Of a stretch of DNA of 50,201 bases, positions 25,380 to 33,446 are shown one piece after another (position 1 is the stretch's first letter; the number at the start of each line of letters is the position of its first letter). Source of the stretch: Chloroflexota bacterium (GTDB taxonomy: Bacteria; Chloroflexota; Dehalococcoidia; FW602-bin16); NCBI GenBank assembly GCA_004297765.1, contig SCTZ01000145.1, positions 1-50,201 on the forward strand. The letters run 5' to 3'. The notes beneath the pieces were generated by a model. It searched no databases. It saw only the letters and a list, made by a program, of their open reading frames with translations, and was not told where the DNA came from. The translations under genes and the position numbers were made by a program.

Positions 25380-26026
25380 GCAACTCCATACGTATCGTCG
25401 TCGCGGATGACCATGCCATCGTTCGCGAGGGCATTCGGCTGATCCTGCAGTCCCAGTCGGACCTGGAAGTCGTGGGAGAGGCCGCGACCGGGCGAGAGGC
25501 CATCGATCTCGTCGCTCAGCACCGTCCGGACCTGGTGCTCATGGATCTTGCTATGCCCGACCTCAACGGCATGGAGGCCACACTCGCCATCAAATCCCAG
25601 CATCCCGAGGTACAGGTTCTCGTCCTCACCATGCACGACAGCCAGGAGCAGTTCTACAAAATGCTCCAGGCCGGCGCATCCGGCTACGTGCTCAAGGGCA
25701 GCAACAAGAACGACCTGCTGGGAGCGATCCGCGTGGTAGCGGAGGGCGGCGTATTCCTCCATCCAATGCTGGCCAATCGCTTGATTCGGGATTACCTACA
25801 TCGCGCTGGGTCGGACGGCGCCCCCTCCGACCAGCTCACCGAACGCGAGGAGACGGTGCTGCGGCTCATCGCCGAAGGCCACACCAGTCGGGAGATCGCC
25901 GAGACCCTCGTCATCAGCCCGAGCACGGTGGAGCGACACCGCGCGAGCATCATGTCCAAGTTGGGACTGCACAGCCGAGCCGATCTCGTCAAGTACGCCA
26001 TCCGCCACGGCATTGTCGAAGCATGA
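25376..26026 (+). CDS. Response regulator, NarL/FixJ family
   Basis: The 216-residue protein has a receiver domain (residues about 5-120; acidic pocket D11/D12, phosphoacceptor D57 in LVLMDLAMPDLNG, K at VLKGS) and a C-terminal LuxR-type helix-turn-helix (LTEREETVLRLIAEGHTSREIAETL, then STVERHRASIMSKLGL). It is translationally coupled to the kinase by the ATGA overlap, so it is its partner. Palindromes in the divergent promoter region are plausible binding sites. No clear terminator follows. Confidence 0.96.
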   Translation: MSNSIRIVVADDHAIVREGIRLILQSQSDLEVVGEAATGREAIDLVAQHRPDLVLMDLAMPDLNGMEATLAIKSQHPEVQVLVLTMHDSQEQFYKMLQAGASGYVLKGSNKNDLLGAIRVVAEGGVFLHPMLANRLIRDYLHRAGSDGAPSDQLTEREETVLRLIAEGHTSREIAETLVISPSTVERHRASIMSKLGLHSRADLVKYAIRHGIVEA

Positions 26027-26169
26027 CTCAGCAAGATGCGGCACCTGCCACCAGCGGCGTGGACCGTCTCACTTGACTCGCCGCCCGGTGATCGGGTATA
26101 ACACTCGCCAGATTGCTCAGCGATTGCGCGAACTGCTGTAGGACCAGGTCAATTCAGGAGACCATCGAA

Positions 26170-26958
26170 ATGCCATTCGCCGTCAATCAAGGAGTCTGCA
26201 TCTACTACGAGGTTGAAGGACACGGACCACCGCTGGTGCTGCATCATGGCATCGCCATGAGCCTGGAGTTCTGGCGCTACTATGGATATGTCGAAGCGCT
26301 GAAGAAGAGCCACCAGCTCATCTTGATTGATGCACGCGGACACGGCGCCAGCGACAAGCCCTGCGACCCTGCGGCCTATCACATGGATCTCATGGTGGGG
26401 GACGTGCTGGCAGTGCTAGACGAGCTTGAGATCGCCACGGCCCACTACTGGGGCTTCTCGATGGGAGCGGTCGTGGGCTTTCAGATCGCCAGACATGATC
26501 TCACCCGCCTGCACTCCTTCACTGTAGGGGGCATGAGCCCCTACGTGACCCAGTTAGAGAAGCGCTACAGCGCTCGGGTTGCGCAGTTGCTGGGCATGGG
26601 ACTACAGGTCTTCGTGGATCTGCTGGAGGAGGCGTCCGGGACCATGTCGCACGAGGCGAAGGCACTCATGCTGGACAACGACCTTCAGGCTCTCAGGGCA
26701 GCCTCCAGTGCGTTTGACCAATGGCCCGGCGCTGCGGACATTCTATCCACCATCACGATCCCTTGCCTGGTATATGCCGGCGAGGCCGACTATTACCGCT
26801 CGGGCGCCCGCGAGTGCGCCAAGCATATGCCCAACGCGACCTTCGTTCCCCTACCCAAGCTCAGTCACGCCCTGTCGTTCACCCGCGGCGACCTCGTGCT
26901 CCCGCACGTCACGCAGTTCTTGGCCGGCATATCTCAACGCGAAGAGCGAATCAGCTAG
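26170..26958 (+). CDS. Alpha/beta hydrolase
   Basis: This 262-residue hydrolase has the usual order: oxyanion-hole region LHHGIAM, DARGHGASDKP, nucleophile elbow GFSMGA with S97, the acid in AGEADYY, and the catalytic histidine in LSHALSF. The family spans esterases, haloperoxidase-like proteins and C-C hydrolases; the substrate is unknown. ATG 26170 lies nine bases after AGGAG. It follows the response regulator by 143 bp and may be separately transcribed. Confidence 0.9.
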   Translation: MPFAVNQGVCIYYEVEGHGPPLVLHHGIAMSLEFWRYYGYVEALKKSHQLILIDARGHGASDKPCDPAAYHMDLMVGDVLAVLDELEIATAHYWGFSMGAVVGFQIARHDLTRLHSFTVGGMSPYVTQLEKRYSARVAQLLGMGLQVFVDLLEEASGTMSHEAKALMLDNDLQALRAASSAFDQWPGAADILSTITIPCLVYAGEADYYRSGARECAKHMPNATFVPLPKLSHALSFTRGDLVLPHVTQFLAGISQREERIS

Positions 26959-26983
26959 CGCTGCTGTGTGCCTGATTGATTAT

Positions 26984-27002
26984 GCGGATCCGCCGGATCC
27001 GC
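26984..27002. terminator. Bidirectional hairpin between convergent genes
   Basis: GCGGATCC-GCC-GGATCCGC is a perfect 8-bp stem, followed on the plus strand by TCCCTTTTCG. It lies 25 bp after the hydrolase stop and 23 bp before the end of the convergent UroD/MetE-like gene, so it is a likely terminator for one or both. Confidence 0.5.
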
Positions 27003-27025
27003 TCCCTTTTCGCCCCCCCTCGACG

Positions 27026-28111
27026 CTACAGCCGGAACTCCGCTCGCAGCCTGTGGGAGAGATCGGAAACCAGCCCAAAAGCCGTCTCGACCAGCTTTTC
27101 TTCGATCGAGGTCCCATCGCTCGGAGCGCTGATGACCGCGCCTTCTTCTCCGGCGGCACCGACGCGGCCGATGTTCTTTAGACAACAGCGCGCGGGCGCG
27201 AGCATCGACTGCCGTGCAATCTGCTCCAGTGGGACGCCCTCCTCCGCGATCCTCTGCCAGCCAAATCGCAGGCGCTCTTGCAGCGAATCCAGGGTAGCCT
27301 CCCCAAGATTCGAGGAGTCGGTCGGGACGATGCCCCAGGAGATGATGCCACCTTCCTTGAGGAAGCGGGCCGCCGCAGCGGCGTACTCGCGCGGCAGTTG
27401 ACCGATCTGGAAGGCGTCAAAGGAGACAATATCCAGCCCCAAAGACAGCAGGAAGGGAAGGTTGATGTCAGCGCATAGGTGCAATGCCCGCGGACCCTCA
27501 CAGCCAGCCAGGAAGGCCCTGTAATCCTCGCGCGCGACAGTATCCACATACCCGGACATGGCGCTGAAGATCCAGCCCAGGCCAGGCTCGTCCAGCCAGA
27601 CGAAGGCGTGGGGGTTCTTCTCTCTCAGCTGGCGATACTGATGATTCAGCTTGTTCTGCAGAAAGTCGAAGAACAGCGGACGCACGTCGTCGTCGTAGAT
27701 CACCGGCCGGCGGTTCTGATCCACCACCCGGAACCCGTAGCTGATCGGTCCGATGATCTGACCTCGAATGGACCGATACCTCGACAGGTCACGGCTGAGA
27801 AACCGGTGATAGGCCGGCGAGTGCTCGGGAGCAAGTGCATAGGTCTGGGGCTCTCCGCTGATCTCGGAGTAGGCTGGCAACTCCTCTGCAAAGCGCCCCG
27901 TATCGAAGGTGATGATATGATGCTGGCTATCGACCAGGATTCCCGGGAAATGCTCCGAGGCCTGGGCGTACATATCCTCGAGGAAGCTGGTGTTGGGCAG
28001 TTGCGGCCAGAAGGCCACGTCCAGGCCGAGCGCTAGATCTAGAGCCTGGTCCAGGTTCGTGTGCGGCATGATGCCCATGGCCGTCGTCGCGCAGTTGGGT
28101 TCAAACTCCAC
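27026..28111 (-). CDS. UroD/MetE-superfamily protein
   Basis: The 361-residue protein resembles the TIM-barrel superfamily of uroporphyrinogen decarboxylase and cobalamin-independent methionine synthase. It has LDEPGLGW (about 173-180), a possible zinc site H211-x-C213 (LHLCADIN), FDAFQIG, a late GIVPTDS and CC at 309-310 that could give the third thiol ligand. This His-x-Cys...Cys pattern is the methyltransferase-type zinc site. Neither canonical UroD nor full MetE length fits, so it may be a methyl-transfer protein of unknown substrate. It is the last of three minus-strand genes after a cytochrome c and a ferredoxin. Confidence 0.72.
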   Translation of the reverse strand: MEFEPNCATTAMGIMPHTNLDQALDLALGLDVAFWPQLPNTSFLEDMYAQASEHFPGILVDSQHHIITFDTGRFAEELPAYSEISGEPQTYALAPEHSPAYHRFLSRDLSRYRSIRGQIIGPISYGFRVVDQNRRPVIYDDDVRPLFFDFLQNKLNHQYRQLREKNPHAFVWLDEPGLGWIFSAMSGYVDTVAREDYRAFLAGCEGPRALHLCADINLPFLLSLGLDIVSFDAFQIGQLPREYAAAAARFLKEGGIISWGIVPTDSSNLGEATLDSLQERLRFGWQRIAEEGVPLEQIARQSMLAPARCCLKNIGRVGAAGEEGAVISAPSDGTSIEEKLVETAFGLVSDLSHRLRAEFRL

Positions 28112-28140
28112 AGCATGGTTCCGTTCTAGTTCCAGAGGCG

Positions 28141-28356
28141 CTACGGGTAGATCTGCCTACCCTGCTCATCCTCCACGATGATAGCATCGAAGGGGCAGCT
28201 CTCGGCCGCTTCCAACAGCGTATCGTCGTCGACCGAGGTGGGATCGAGCACGACGGCCTTGCGCTCCTCGTCGAACTCGAACACCGTGGGGGCGATGGCG
28301 ATACAGTTTCCGGCGCTCAGGCACAACTCCCGATCTACGCGCACTTTCATATGCAT
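28141..28356 (-). CDS. Ferredoxin with three cysteines, probably [3Fe-4S]
   Basis: This 71-residue acidic ferredoxin has C12-x5-C18 and C54-P (ESCPFDAI). The missing middle cysteine of the usual Cx2Cx2C group predicts a [3Fe-4S] cluster, as in ferredoxins that serve cytochrome P450s and oxygenases. ATG 28350 (third residue) is an equally good start. It is 6 bp downstream of the cytochrome gene and 29 bp before the UroD/MetE-like gene, so the three are likely one transcript. No P450 gene is near. Confidence 0.87.
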   Translation of the reverse strand: MHMKVRVDRELCLSAGNCIAIAPTVFEFDEERKAVVLDPTSVDDDTLLEAAESCPFDAIIVEDEQGRQIYP

Positions 28357-28362
28357 TGGCGA

Positions 28363-28851
28363 TTAGTGGCTGGTCACCCGGTTCATGGTCCACAGGAACC
28401 CCAGGACGCACACGGTGAAAAGCATCATGAGCACGGCTGGATTCTTGATCAGTTGGTCCAAGTTGTCTCCCTCTAGATTGGTCTGAGCCACCTTTTCAGG
28501 CTGCGGCCTCCCGGTTTCCAGGTACTGGACGATCGCCACGATCTGCCGATCATCCAGAGGACCGCCCTTTGCCTTCCCCCAGGCTGGCATAGCGCCCTTG
28601 CCATCCCTAGTCGCGGCCACCAGGCCGGCTTCCCCGATGCTGGCCAGAAACTCCTTCGAATCGAGTCGCGCGATGGGCAAGCGGTTCCCGAACTCTCCAT
28701 GGCATTCGGCGCAGTTCGTCTCGTAGAGCTGCTTGGAGGTAACCGACGCCCCTATGCAGCCCGCGGCGACCGTAGAGAGAACCACTGCCAGGGTCACCAG
28801 GAGAATGGCGCGAGAAAAGCGAGCGGGTTGACCCCATCGTCCCAGTAGCAT
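28363..28851 (-). CDS. Membrane-anchored monoheme cytochrome c
   Basis: The 162-residue protein has a signal with lipobox-like AAGC, one CAECH heme motif, a likely axial Met in GAMPAWGK, and a C-terminal transmembrane helix (LMMLFTVCVLGFLW). It is therefore tethered on the outer face of the membrane, possibly at both ends. The pattern resembles small cytochromes associated with oxidases. ATG 28851 follows AAGGAGG; an upstream in-frame extension to 28953 lacks support. It heads a three-gene unit with the ferredoxin and the UroD/MetE-like gene. Confidence 0.88.
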   Translation of the reverse strand: MLLGRWGQPARFSRAILLVTLAVVLSTVAAGCIGASVTSKQLYETNCAECHGEFGNRLPIARLDSKEFLASIGEAGLVAATRDGKGAMPAWGKAKGGPLDDRQIVAIVQYLETGRPQPEKVAQTNLEGDNLDQLIKNPAVLMMLFTVCVLGFLWTMNRVTSH

Positions 28852-29143
28852 GGCATCCTCCTTCTGGAGAATAAAGAGCCGGGTGTATGATGAGGCGCTC
28901 GTTCCATCGGGTGTTGCCGGTATGTTTCCCCGGACGGCACGTGCACTCATCATACGCTCCCTTCCGGTGGCGTGTCAAGCATCCTGACTGTCTGCTTGAC
29001 ACATAAGTCGCCGTGGTGGTATTCTCACCCATACTCGCGAGCGACGCGTACTTCGTGTCTGTCCGCGGTTCATGGCTCTCGGCCAGCAGGATGGCCTGGC
29101 GGAACGCCTGATCGGCAGGCGCAGCGCACCGCCGCGGATCAAC

Positions 29144-29273
29144 AGCTAGACGAGGACTGGTCATTATTGTGAGAGGCTATGCTGCCTGGGAGCGCCCGCC
29201 TCAGGCAGACGCTCCCAGGACCCGCCCTATTGGTCTGCACCAACGGTGATTTATGACCACGTCTCAGCTAGAC
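29144..29273. mobile_element. MITE-2, second copy (inverted)
   Basis: AGCTAGACGAGGACTGGTCA (from 29144) and TTATGACCACGTCTCAGCTA (29251-29270) are the ends, in inverted relation. The central 35-nt hairpin is at 29185-29219 (CCTGGGAGCG... / ...CGCTCCCAGG). The whole is the reverse complement of the copy at 19234-19362 with scattered substitutions. The rest of the gap 28852-29455 holds nothing convincing. Confidence 0.78.
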
Positions 29274-29455
29274 TGCACTAAGGCGTTCTCGACCGTTCCA
29301 GGTTGGTCTACAGCCGGAGCGGACATACGCGTGATAGCTACCCCCAGGTCGATGGAGTCCGGCGGTGGACTCGATGACGTTCCGGGAGGGGAAAGCGATA
29401 CGTCTCACGAGGAACGCGCTCACGCGACTCAGCCTTCCTCTTGCGATTCTCCTGA

Positions 29456-29970
29456 GCCAAGCAACTGCTGAGGGAGGCCGGCTACGCGACCGGCTTGAAC
29501 ATGTCGATCAAAGCGACCACTGCTCTGCCCCAGGGCATCGCCGAAGCACACACCATGCAGGAGCAGCTAAAGGCCGTAGGCATCAACGCGAATGTGGTCG
29601 TCCAGGCTGGGGCGCGCACAACCAGCAACTGCAGGCAGGCGACTTCGACCTGGCCATGGCGCCCTCCGTCACCTACAGGGACCCGGACCCCTATCTCTTT
29701 GATTGGCTGCACAGCCAGTACGCGCGAAATCGCGGCAAGTATGCCAATCCACGCTACGATCAGGCCGTGGAGGAGGGGCGGCGCAGCCTGAATCCCCGGC
29801 GGCGCCACGAGGCATACGCCGAGGCCCAACTGATCGCCGCCGAGGAAGTGCCAATGATCGTCCCGCTCGGACCGCCGCGCTTCGACCCGTACCGCTCCTA
29901 CGTGCGCGGCTTCGCGCCCCTGGCCAACGCCATGCGGCTTACGCTACGGGAGACATGGCTCAACAGGTAG
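29456..29970 (+). pseudogene. Remnant of an ABC-transporter solute-binding protein (family 5), frameshifted
   Basis: Only the C-terminal part of an extracellular peptide-type binding protein remains. One frame reads QLLREAGYATGLNM and then TMQEQLKAVGINANVVV; near 29605 the similarity moves to another frame with QLQAGDFDLAMAP, DPDPYLFDWLHS, NPRYDQAVEEG and AQLIAAEEVPMIVPL. A stop (29453-29455) closes the first frame upstream and no signal peptide or N-terminal domain exists. It is a truncated, frameshifted relic beside a MITE-2 copy. No permease or ATPase genes are near. Confidence 0.82.
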
Positions 29971-30003
29971 GATTGAGTTGTCAATCGAACGCCAGCAACG
30001 CCG

Positions 30004-30636
30004 CTATGGCAGGATCCACCGCTGAACATAGGCTACTGACATGACCGAGCCAAGGAATTCCTTCTCGTCAGCCCGTATCTCGGGAATGATCGGTGATTGG
30101 AACGCCTTGTCCATAGACTCGACGTCGTCCCACCACGTCTCCGCGACACCGTCGTAATCGGACTTGCTGCCCAGGGCCACGCTCTGTACGTAGCGACGCA
30201 GACCGGGCAATTTCAGTGCAAGCGGCGCATGCTTGGTCAGCCAGTGCTCCGAGAACTGCTCCCGCGTTAGACCCTCTTTTCGCTTGAGGAAAGCCATGCG
30301 CTTGATGATCGCCTTCCTCTCGTCTGGCTGCCCCTCAAGGATGGGTCGCTCGACCACGACGAGACCGCCGATCTCGCTGGTGAATAGCTGCTCGTCCTTG
30401 TTGCACTCGGCCATGATCGGGGAACCTATCGCTGCCTTCAGAGCGGCCGTGTCGTCCCACCAGGTCTCTGGAGAGCCATCGTAGCCAGGAGTACCGCCAA
30501 TCACCAGGTTCTGCGCATAGCGACGGATTCCAGGCAACTTGAGAGCCAGGGGCGCATGCTTGACAAGCCAGTATTGCGAGAACTGCTCATGCGTCAGATC
30601 CGCTCGCCGCTTCATCAGGCCTACCATTTTGATCAT
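30004..30636 (-). CDS. Tandem EthD-domain protein (copy A)
   Basis: The 210-residue protein is two EthD-type dimeric alpha/beta-barrel domains in a row. Each contains RxxLTxEQFSxxWLxKHAPLALKLPG(I/L)RRY, followed by YDG...ETWWDD and a run to SPI. EthD-like domains occur in ether-degradation loci and in many uncharacterised small enzymes. ATG 30636 (MIKMVGL) is chosen because GAGGAG lies seven bases upstream and it matches the paralogue start MIKLIAPL; 30642 is an alternative. It is 115 bp downstream of the paralogue on the same strand. Confidence 0.85.
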   Translation of the reverse strand: MIKMVGLMKRRADLTHEQFSQYWLVKHAPLALKLPGIRRYAQNLVIGGTPGYDGSPETWWDDTAALKAAIGSPIMAECNKDEQLFTSEIGGLVVVERPILEGQPDERKAIIKRMAFLKRKEGLTREQFSEHWLTKHAPLALKLPGLRRYVQSVALGSKSDYDGVAETWWDDVESMDKAFQSPIIPEIRADEKEFLGSVMSVAYVQRWILP

Positions 30637-30751
30637 TGCCATTCTCCTCTGCTATATGTTCTGAGCGCTGACTTCGCTCTGTGGCATACCGGCCAGATCC
30701 ACCTGCCGATAGACTGAGCCATTCGCCAGCACGCCAGGCGATCGCCTATCA

Positions 30752-31381
30752 CTAATGAAGGATCGGCCGCTCCACCACGAGCATCCCGATAACCTCGCAC
30801 AAGAAGCGCTTCTCGTCTACGGCGAGCTCAGCGCCGATGGGCGCCTCGAATGCTGACTTCATGGATGCCACGTCGTCCCACCACATCTCCGCCACACCGT
30901 CATACCCGGAGTTGCCTCCGATGACCGCGTTCTGCACGTAGCGGCGTATGCCCGATAGCTCTAGGGCCATGGCTCCGTGCATCCCAATCCAGTGCTCGGT
31001 GAACTGCTCCGGCGTGAAGTCTTCGCGACGCTTCAGCAATCCAACGAACTTGATCGTCTCCCTTCCCGTCACGTCCAGATCCAGCATGGGCCGCTCACGC
31101 AGGGTGAGCCGCAGGTCAGATACGCTGAAGCGCTGTTTGTCCTCCCGGATCTCTGCCATGAGAGGCGATTCTAGCGCCGTCTGCAGTGACTCCTCATCAT
31201 CCCACCACGTAGCCGACACACCGTCGTACCCCGATCGTCCGCGGAACACCACGTTCTGCACATAGCGCCGAAGCCCGGGCAACTTTACCACCAGAGGTGC
31301 ATGCTTGGTTAACCAGTGTTCGGAGAACTGCTCGCTAGTCATGTCGTCCCGCCGTTGCAGTGGCGCTATCAGCTTGATCAT
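30752..31381 (-). CDS. Tandem EthD-domain protein (copy B)
   Basis: This 209-residue paralogue of the neighbouring gene has the same two-domain plan: MTSEQFSEHWLTKHAPLVV and FTPEQFTEHWIGMHGAMAL open the domains, with YDGVSATWWDDEES and YDGVAEMWWDDVAS later in each. In the second domain KHAP has become MHGA, so one lobe has diverged. ATG 31381 follows GAGGAG. The two genes probably arose by tandem duplication and may form one operon. Their substrate is not known. Confidence 0.85.
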   Translation of the reverse strand: MIKLIAPLQRRDDMTSEQFSEHWLTKHAPLVVKLPGLRRYVQNVVFRGRSGYDGVSATWWDDEESLQTALESPLMAEIREDKQRFSVSDLRLTLRERPMLDLDVTGRETIKFVGLLKRREDFTPEQFTEHWIGMHGAMALELSGIRRYVQNAVIGGNSGYDGVAEMWWDDVASMKSAFEAPIGAELAVDEKRFLCEVIGMLVVERPILH

Positions 31382-31735
31382 GGACTTCTCCTCTCTCAGC
31401 ATCATCCAGGCGATGGGTGGGCACGTCAACGTGCTACACCGTCACTGCGACAAATCGGTGCTGATTCCTCTTGAAGTACCTCCATACGCGTTGTATCCAT
31501 TGGCGCGTCGAAATGGGTGCGTGAGGAAGCGTCGCGGTGGGGCACGTTGCGCGTGCCCCGGCCCGGCGGATCAGGACGGCAGTACCGCCGCCGACCAGAC
31601 GCCGAGCAGAAGGGCATTGACGTTGAACGTTAAGCGGCATCAGTGTAACACGGCAACGTGCACATGTCTAGACATCTCCCCGTTTGCTTTTCCATCAGGC
31701 AGCATCCCAATACCATATCCACCTGGTCCACGTGA
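31382..31735. other. Gap of about 350 bp with no recognisable gene
   Basis: Between the EthD pair and the toxin-antitoxin genes no ORF with recognisable similarity was found. A minus-strand reading frame (31434-31640) is rich in R and P without a domain. The end of the gap holds the antitoxin promoter region. Confidence 0.5.
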
Positions 31736-31761
31736 TATAATATGGCCACAAATGTGCCCAT
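31736..31761 (+). promoter_or_regulatory. -10 element and operator-like dyad before the antitoxin gene
   Basis: A consensus TATAAT lies at 31736-31741 (the -35 is weak). Directly after it, ATGGCCACA-AA-TGTGCCCAT (31742-31761) is a 20-bp inverted repeat with one mismatched pair. Its place over the start site is typical of autoregulation by an antitoxin, and shows that ATG 31742 is operator rather than start codon. Confidence 0.6.
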
Positions 31762-31774
31762 ATCGGGAGGCCGC

Positions 31775-32038
31775 ATGCGAGCGATCGGCATTCGAGAATT
31801 AAAGGAACAGACCAGCGAGATCCTTCGGCGGGTACGTGAAGACGGCGAGACCTTCGAGGTGACATACCACGGCAAGATCATAGCCCGGCTCGTCCCGATA
31901 GCCCAGAGCACCGAAGGCGAGATCGATCTGGCGACCTACTGGAATCGAATGGACGAGCTGAGCCGGACCGTGAGCGCCAGCTGGCCAGCAGGCGTTTCGG
32001 CCGTGGACGCGGTGCGTGAAGGACGGCGAGAACTATAA
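31775..32038 (+). CDS. Antitoxin, Phd/YefM family
   Basis: The 87-residue protein has the Phd/YefM N-terminal DNA-binding fold (IGIRELKEQTSEILRRVREDGETFEVTYHGK, then ARLVPI) and a C-terminal toxin-binding tail (SWPAGVSAVDAVREGRREL). It should bind and neutralise the downstream PIN toxin and repress its own promoter. ATG 31775 is chosen because GGGAGG lies four to five bases upstream. The stop overlaps the toxin start as TAATG. Confidence 0.92.
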   Translation: MRAIGIRELKEQTSEILRRVREDGETFEVTYHGKIIARLVPIAQSTEGEIDLATYWNRMDELSRTVSASWPAGVSAVDAVREGRREL

Positions 32039-32439
32039 TGATCGTGGACGCCAGCGTTTGGGTGAGCGTCCTGGTAGCTCAGGACGCCAATCACGCGACG
32101 AGCCGCCAATGGCTGGACGAGCGACTGAAAGCACGTGATATACTCGTGGTACCGACTCTGTTCTTGTCAGAGGTAGCCGGAGCCATCGCAAGACGAACAG
32201 GAGTAGCCGCGCTCGGACACCAGGCGGTACAGGAAATCCTGCACACCCCGCGCCTACGTCTGATTGCCCTGGAGCGGGATCTGGGCGCCGAGGCCGCGCG
32301 GATTGCCGCCGACCTCCATCTCCGAGGCACGGACGCCGTATACGTTGCGGCAGCTTGCGCCCTGAGCCTACCGCTGGCCACCTGGGACCAGGAGCTACAG
32401 GACAGAGCCAGCAGATTGGTCGAGGTCTTGCATCCATGA
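32038..32439 (+). CDS. vapC: PIN-domain toxin ribonuclease (VapC-like)
   Basis: This 133-residue PIN protein keeps the acidic metal-binding residues: D4 (MIVDASVW), an early glutamate (LSEVAGAI), D99-type in GTDAVYVAAA and D117-type in LATWDQEL. VapC toxins cleave tRNA or rRNA. It is coupled to the Phd-type antitoxin by a one-base overlap. All active-site residues appear intact, so the pair may be functional. Confidence 0.93.
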   Translation: MIVDASVWVSVLVAQDANHATSRQWLDERLKARDILVVPTLFLSEVAGAIARRTGVAALGHQAVQEILHTPRLRLIALERDLGAEAARIAADLHLRGTDAVYVAAACALSLPLATWDQELQDRASRLVEVLHP

Positions 32440-32488
32440 TCAGAGCCCCGGTTCTGAGGACGATGGAACTCCAGAAGGAGAAGGACCG

Positions 32489-32701
32489 ATGAGACTGAAA
32501 ATCGACCATGAGGCAGATGCATTGTATCTGAGCCTCAGCGAGGGTCCGGCGATCGAGTCCGAGGAAGTTTCGCCGGGCATCATCGTCGATTACGATGAGA
32601 AGGGCCGGGCTGTAGGAATCGAAATGCTGCATCTGTCCAAGCGGGCTTCCGATGCGGACATTCATAGGCTCTTGTTCGAATCGGTCCCCTTGGCCGGCTA
32701 G
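32489..32701 (+). CDS. DUF2283 family protein
   Basis: This 70-residue protein matches DUF2283: MRLKIDHEADALYLSL, SEEVSPGIIVDYDEKGRAVGIEML, then LSKR. The family is frequent next to toxin-antitoxin genes and DUF4258 proteins, but its function is unknown. The ribosome binding site AGAAGGAGAAGG is strong. It follows the PIN toxin by 49 bp and could be in the same transcript. Confidence 0.9.
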   Translation: MRLKIDHEADALYLSLSEGPAIESEEVSPGIIVDYDEKGRAVGIEMLHLSKRASDADIHRLLFESVPLAG

Positions 32702-32780
32702 TCGCCGAATTGAATCCCGCCGCATACCGCCCAGATCGGAGGGAATGGGAGCCCGACCAGGAAATGAGGAGACCGAAGCC

Positions 32781-33002
32781 ATGACGTGCGCAAGCTGTGG
32801 AGCCGAATTGAAGGCAGCCAGGACAGATTGACCGTTCAAAGTGCGGGAGACAACTACTGTGATTGTCAAGAGTCTCCCGATCATGCATTGTGAGAACTGT
32901 ACCGAATACCTCATCGACGACGCTGTCCTCTATCGCGTCGACGAGATCCTCGCCAGGGTCGATAGCGGGGCCGAGCTTGAGATCATCAGTCATGCCGCCT
33001 GA
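32781..33002 (+). pseudogene. YgiT-type zinc-finger protein, copy 1, with in-frame stop
   Basis: The reading frame matches the intact copy at 33962-34183 over 74 codons, but codon 17 is TGA (32829-32831) where the other copy has CTG. CxxC (CASC) lies before the stop and CENC after it, so both halves of the zinc site would be separated. The two copies differ at 31 of 222 bases by direct comparison. No good restart codon with a ribosome binding site follows, so this copy is probably dead. Confidence 0.8.
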
Positions 33003-33126
33003 TCGTGTCGGGCGGTACAACGTAACATTGCACTCGATCGGCATGCCGTATGGATATGTGCGCCCGTACACCGGATTCTTGGGCTCCATGAACACCGAGA
33101 GCCTGAAAGCTATGGAGATCGAGTGA
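32992..33126 (+). CDS. Possible 44-residue microprotein, copy 1
   Basis: A small frame (MPPDRVGRYNVTLHSIG...) overlaps the end of the zinc-finger copy and its TGA overlaps the MNT start (ATG 33126). A matching frame is kept in the second copy (34173-34307). The 121 bases after the zinc-finger stop differ at only 10 places, less divergence than in the zinc-finger part. About half the changed codons are synonymous. No domain is recognised; it may be a protein or conserved leader DNA. Confidence 0.35.
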   Translation: MPPDRVGRYNVTLHSIGMPYGYVRPYTGFLGSMNTESLKAMEIE

Positions 33127-33446
33127 TGGTCAGCGAAGAGACCTTGCAGCAGCTAACCGAGCGGATTGTCGTCGCCGCAAAGCCCAGTCGGGTGATTGTG
33201 TTCGGCTCCTATGGACGCGGTGACGCCGATGAAGGCTCCGACCTGGATATTATTGTGATACAACCAACGGTTGCGGACCAGGTTGCAGAGATGGTGCGCC
33301 TGCGCCAGGTCATTGGCAGCGTGGGGACTGGCGTGGATGTGCTGGTGTACCCGGAAGACGAATACGAGCGGCGTAGTCAAGTGCCCGGCACTCTTCCCTA
33401 CTGGGCACGCAAAGAAGGACGAACGCTATATGCAGCCACACATTGA
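33126..33446 (+). CDS. MNT-type minimal nucleotidyltransferase (antitoxin-like)
   Basis: The 106-residue protein carries the nucleotidyltransferase signature VFGSYGRGDADEGSDLDIIVI, with GS, the two active-site aspartates in SDLD and a later aspartate in GVDVLVYP. In MNT/HEPN systems the enzyme adds AMP to the HEPN toxin and neutralises it. Start ATG 33126 (GTG 33123 is an alternative). It overlaps the HEPN gene by 17 bp. Confidence 0.9.
   Translation: MVSEETLQQLTERIVVAAKPSRVIVFGSYGRGDADEGSDLDIIVIQPTVADQVAEMVRLRQVIGSVGTGVDVLVYPEDEYERRSQVPGTLPYWARKEGRTLYAATH

Noticed and set aside
31434..31640. Minus-strand frame of 68 codons as a transposase remnant
   Set aside because: The end (WRYFKRNQHRF) looked suggestive, but no DDE or other motif and no flanking repeats support it.
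32829..32831. In-frame TGA in the YgiT-type copy as a selenocysteine codon
   Set aside because: The matching residue in the intact copy is leucine, not cysteine, and no SECIS-like hairpin follows; a nonsense mutation is simpler.
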